Assembly (NCBI GenBank): GCA_023432075.1
Contig: JAEYVD010000331.1
Span: 1 to 5,783 of the forward strand
DNA length: 5,783 bases
DNA from: Pseudomonadota bacterium
GTDB taxonomy: Bacteria; Pseudomonadota; Gammaproteobacteria; Burkholderiales; Burkholderiaceae_B
Reading direction: 5' to 3'
Positions within the stretch are counted from its first letter, which is position 1. Each line of letters opens with the position of its first letter. Position numbers and translations under genes: made by a program. Under the pieces are notes generated by a model. It worked only from the letters and a program-made list of their open reading frames with translations, was not told the DNA's origin and ran no database searches. Positions 5,102 to 5,783 of the stretch are shown in pieces.

Positions 5102-5117
5102 TGGCATACAAATTGCT
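5102..5117 (+). promoter_or_regulatory. Sigma-54 (RpoN) -24/-12 promoter of the BMP transporter gene
   Basis: TGGCATACAAATTGCT fits the sigma-54 consensus TGGCAC-N5-TTGCW at all strongly conserved positions: GG at 5103-5104, GC at 5115-5116, exactly 10 nt apart, with TGGCA and TTGCT complete. Transcription is predicted to begin near 5128, giving a leader of about 184 nt. Sigma-54 promoters require an enhancer-binding ATPase, and the dyad at 5013-5027 supplies a fitting NtrC site. Together they predict induction under nitrogen limitation. Confidence 0.72.
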
Positions 5118-5152
5118 TCGCCAGGACAGGCTGAGAACTCGACCATTCGGGC

Positions 5153-5174
5153 GGGTGCGCCGCCTGGCGCTCCC
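5153..5174 (+). other. Stable leader hairpin 1 of the BMP gene
   Basis: GGG-T-GCGCC (5153-5161) pairs with GGCGC-T-CCC (5166-5174) around a GCCT loop: eight GC pairs with one internal T-T mismatch. It would form about 25 nt after the predicted sigma-54 start. An alternative long-range pairing, CGCCAGG (5119-5125) with CCTGGCG (5163-5169), competes with it only in a transcript that begins upstream, for example from the TATAAT at 5050. Confidence 0.45.
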
Positions 5175-5221
5175 ATCCGATGACCGAGCCCACGCCCCCG
5201 TTCACGCACGATCTGCCCGGC

Positions 5222-5259
5222 ATGCCTGCCGGCCGCAGCGGCCTCCGTGCTGCGGGCAT
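5222..5259 (+). other. Stable leader hairpin 2 of the BMP gene
   Basis: CCGCAGC (5233-5239) pairs perfectly with GCTGCGG (5249-5255) around a 9-nt loop. Below it, ATGC (5222-5225) can pair with GCAT (5256-5259) across a 7-nt one-sided bulge. It ends 52 nt before the BMP start codon and directly abuts a C-rich tract. Confidence 0.45.
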
Positions 5260-5294
5260 CATCCCCCCCTCATCTCCATTTCCTGTCCTTCCCC
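5257..5294 (+). promoter_or_regulatory. C-rich, G-poor leader tract, possible Rho loading (rut) site
   Basis: These 38 nt contain one G and are dominated by C and T, a strong departure from the surrounding balanced GC sequence. They follow hairpin 2 and end just before the ribosome binding site. Unstructured C-rich, G-poor RNA is what Rho binds, so premature termination in the leader is conceivable. A plain unstructured ribosome stand-by site is the simpler alternative. Confidence 0.35.
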
Positions 5295-5298
5295 GCGT

Positions 5299-5303
5299 AG
5301 GAG
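5299..5303 (+). promoter_or_regulatory. Ribosome binding site of the BMP gene
   Basis: AGGAG lies 8 nt before the ATG at 5312. It decides the start: the same frame stays open upstream to an ATG at 5180, but that codon has no Shine-Dalgarno and would bury the export signal 44 residues deep. Confidence 0.8.
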
Positions 5304-5311
5304 TCACCTGC

Positions 5312-5783
5312 ATGAAATCCCTTTCCCTTTCGACCGCCAGCGGCATCGCCCGCCGCGGCCTGCTCAAGCTGGCCTTGGCTGCAGCCGGCGCAATGCTGTT
5401 CTCGGGCGCGGCCCTGGCCCAGGCGCCCGCCAAGACCAAGGTCGCCGCCGTGTACACGGTGCCGGTCGAACAACAATGGGTATCGCGCATCCACAAGGCG
5501 CTGTCGGCCGCGCGCGACCGTGGCGACATCGAGTACACGTTCTCGGAAAACGTCACCAACGCCGACTACGAGCGCGTGCTGCGCCAGTACGCTGAACAGG
5601 GCAACAAGCTGATCGTGGGCGAGGCCTTCGCCGTGGAAGCCGCCGCCCGCAAGGTCGCCAAGGACTATCCGCAGACCGCCTTCCTGATGGGTTCGTCGGG
5701 CAAGCCCCAGCAGCCCAACTTCTCGGTGTTCGACAACTACATCCAGGAACCGGCCTACCTGACCGGCATGATCGCCGGCGGCA
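5312..5783 (+). CDS. BMP-family ABC transporter substrate-binding protein (3' end outside window)
   Basis: The frame is open from the ATG at 5312 to the window edge, giving the first 157 residues. Residues 14-19 (RRGLLK) in front of the hydrophobic core LALAAAGAMLFSGAALA form a twin-arginine export signal, with probable cleavage after ALA (residue 36). No lipobox Cys is present, so the mature protein should be free in the periplasm. The mature N-terminus follows the BMP/PnrA family plan: TKVAAVYTVPVEQQWVSRIHKA, a middle segment with NADYERVLRQYAEQGNKLIVGEAF, the helix AARKVAKDYPQTAFLMG, and NFSVFDNYIQEPAYLTGMIAGG, the conserved start of the second-lobe crossover. Family members bind nucleosides, purine bases or related compounds for an ABC importer; ATPase and permease genes are expected downstream. 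The upstream NtrC/sigma-54 elements suggest use as a nitrogen source. The ligand is not evident from this half. Confidence 0.9.
   Translation, partial: MKSLSLSTASGIARRGLLKLALAAAGAMLFSGAALAQAPAKTKVAAVYTVPVEQQWVSRIHKALSAARDRGDIEYTFSENVTNADYERVLRQYAEQGNKLIVGEAFAVEAAARKVAKDYPQTAFLMGSSGKPQQPNFSVFDNYIQEPAYLTGMIAGG

Noticed and set aside
5126..5145. TPP riboswitch suggested by GGCTGAGA at 5129-5136
   Set aside because: CTGAGA is followed by none of the other conserved TPP elements (ACCC, GAACCTGAT, the later GG-TAAT-CC stretch), so the match is by chance.
5000..5559. Minus-strand open frames over the BMP leader and its 5' coding region
   Set aside because: They overlap the sigma-54/NtrC elements and the well-supported BMP gene, have no recognisable domain, and look like high-GC shadow frames.

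Overview
The window is a GC-rich stretch (about two thirds G+C by eye) of a Gram-negative chromosome. Third-position G/C bias, Shine-Dalgarno sites of the AGGAG type and the protein families point to a betaproteobacterium of the Alcaligenaceae (Achromobacter/Bordetella-like). That assignment is an inference from style and homology recalled from memory; no search was run. It reads as a chromosomal housekeeping/accessory metabolic region: no insertion sequence, integrase, tRNA, rRNA or CRISPR array was seen.

Layout, left to right. (1) Positions 1-404, plus strand: the C-terminal ligand-binding part of a TetR-type repressor, cut by the window edge. A 14-bp imperfect tandem duplication covers its stop codon. 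(2) Positions 428-1969, minus strand: a tight three-gene operon transcribed right to left, with a secreted SnoaL-like/NTF2-fold protein, then a flavin reductase-like FMN-binding protein, then a nucleoside 2-deoxyribosyltransferase-like protein. The gaps are only 7 and 5 nt. (3) Positions 2033-2644, minus strand: a 203-aa NAD(P)H-binding Rossmann protein. A 259-nt intergenic region with several inverted repeats follows it. (4) Positions 2904-3830, minus strand: a ketopantoate reductase (PanE/ApbA family) with the full catalytic set. (5) Positions 3944-4858, minus strand: a DedA-family membrane protein fused to a C-terminal rhodanese domain. (6) Positions 4859-5311: a 453-nt non-coding regulatory region. 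(7) From 5312, plus strand: the N-terminal half of a BMP-family ABC-transporter substrate-binding protein with a twin-arginine signal peptide, cut by the right edge.

The most informative part is the regulatory region in front of the BMP gene. It holds a perfect GCACCA-N3-TGGTGC dyad, which matches the NtrC (NRI) recognition sequence. It also holds a sigma-54 promoter, TGGCATACAAATTGCT, with exact GG-N10-GC spacing. The dyad centre lies about 108 bp upstream of the predicted start site, the geometry known for the enteric glnA promoter. The leader of about 184 nt then carries two stable hairpins and a C-rich, G-poor tract before a good ribosome-binding site. This suggests a nitrogen-limitation-induced uptake system. 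The ligand is unknown; purine nucleosides or bases are reasonable for the BMP family, and the nucleoside deoxyribosyltransferase-like gene nearby is compatible but not proof.

No clearly new system is visible. The items worth a second look are the NtrC/sigma-54 control region with its structured leader, the SnoaL/flavin reductase/deoxyribosyltransferase operon, and the DedA-rhodanese fusion.
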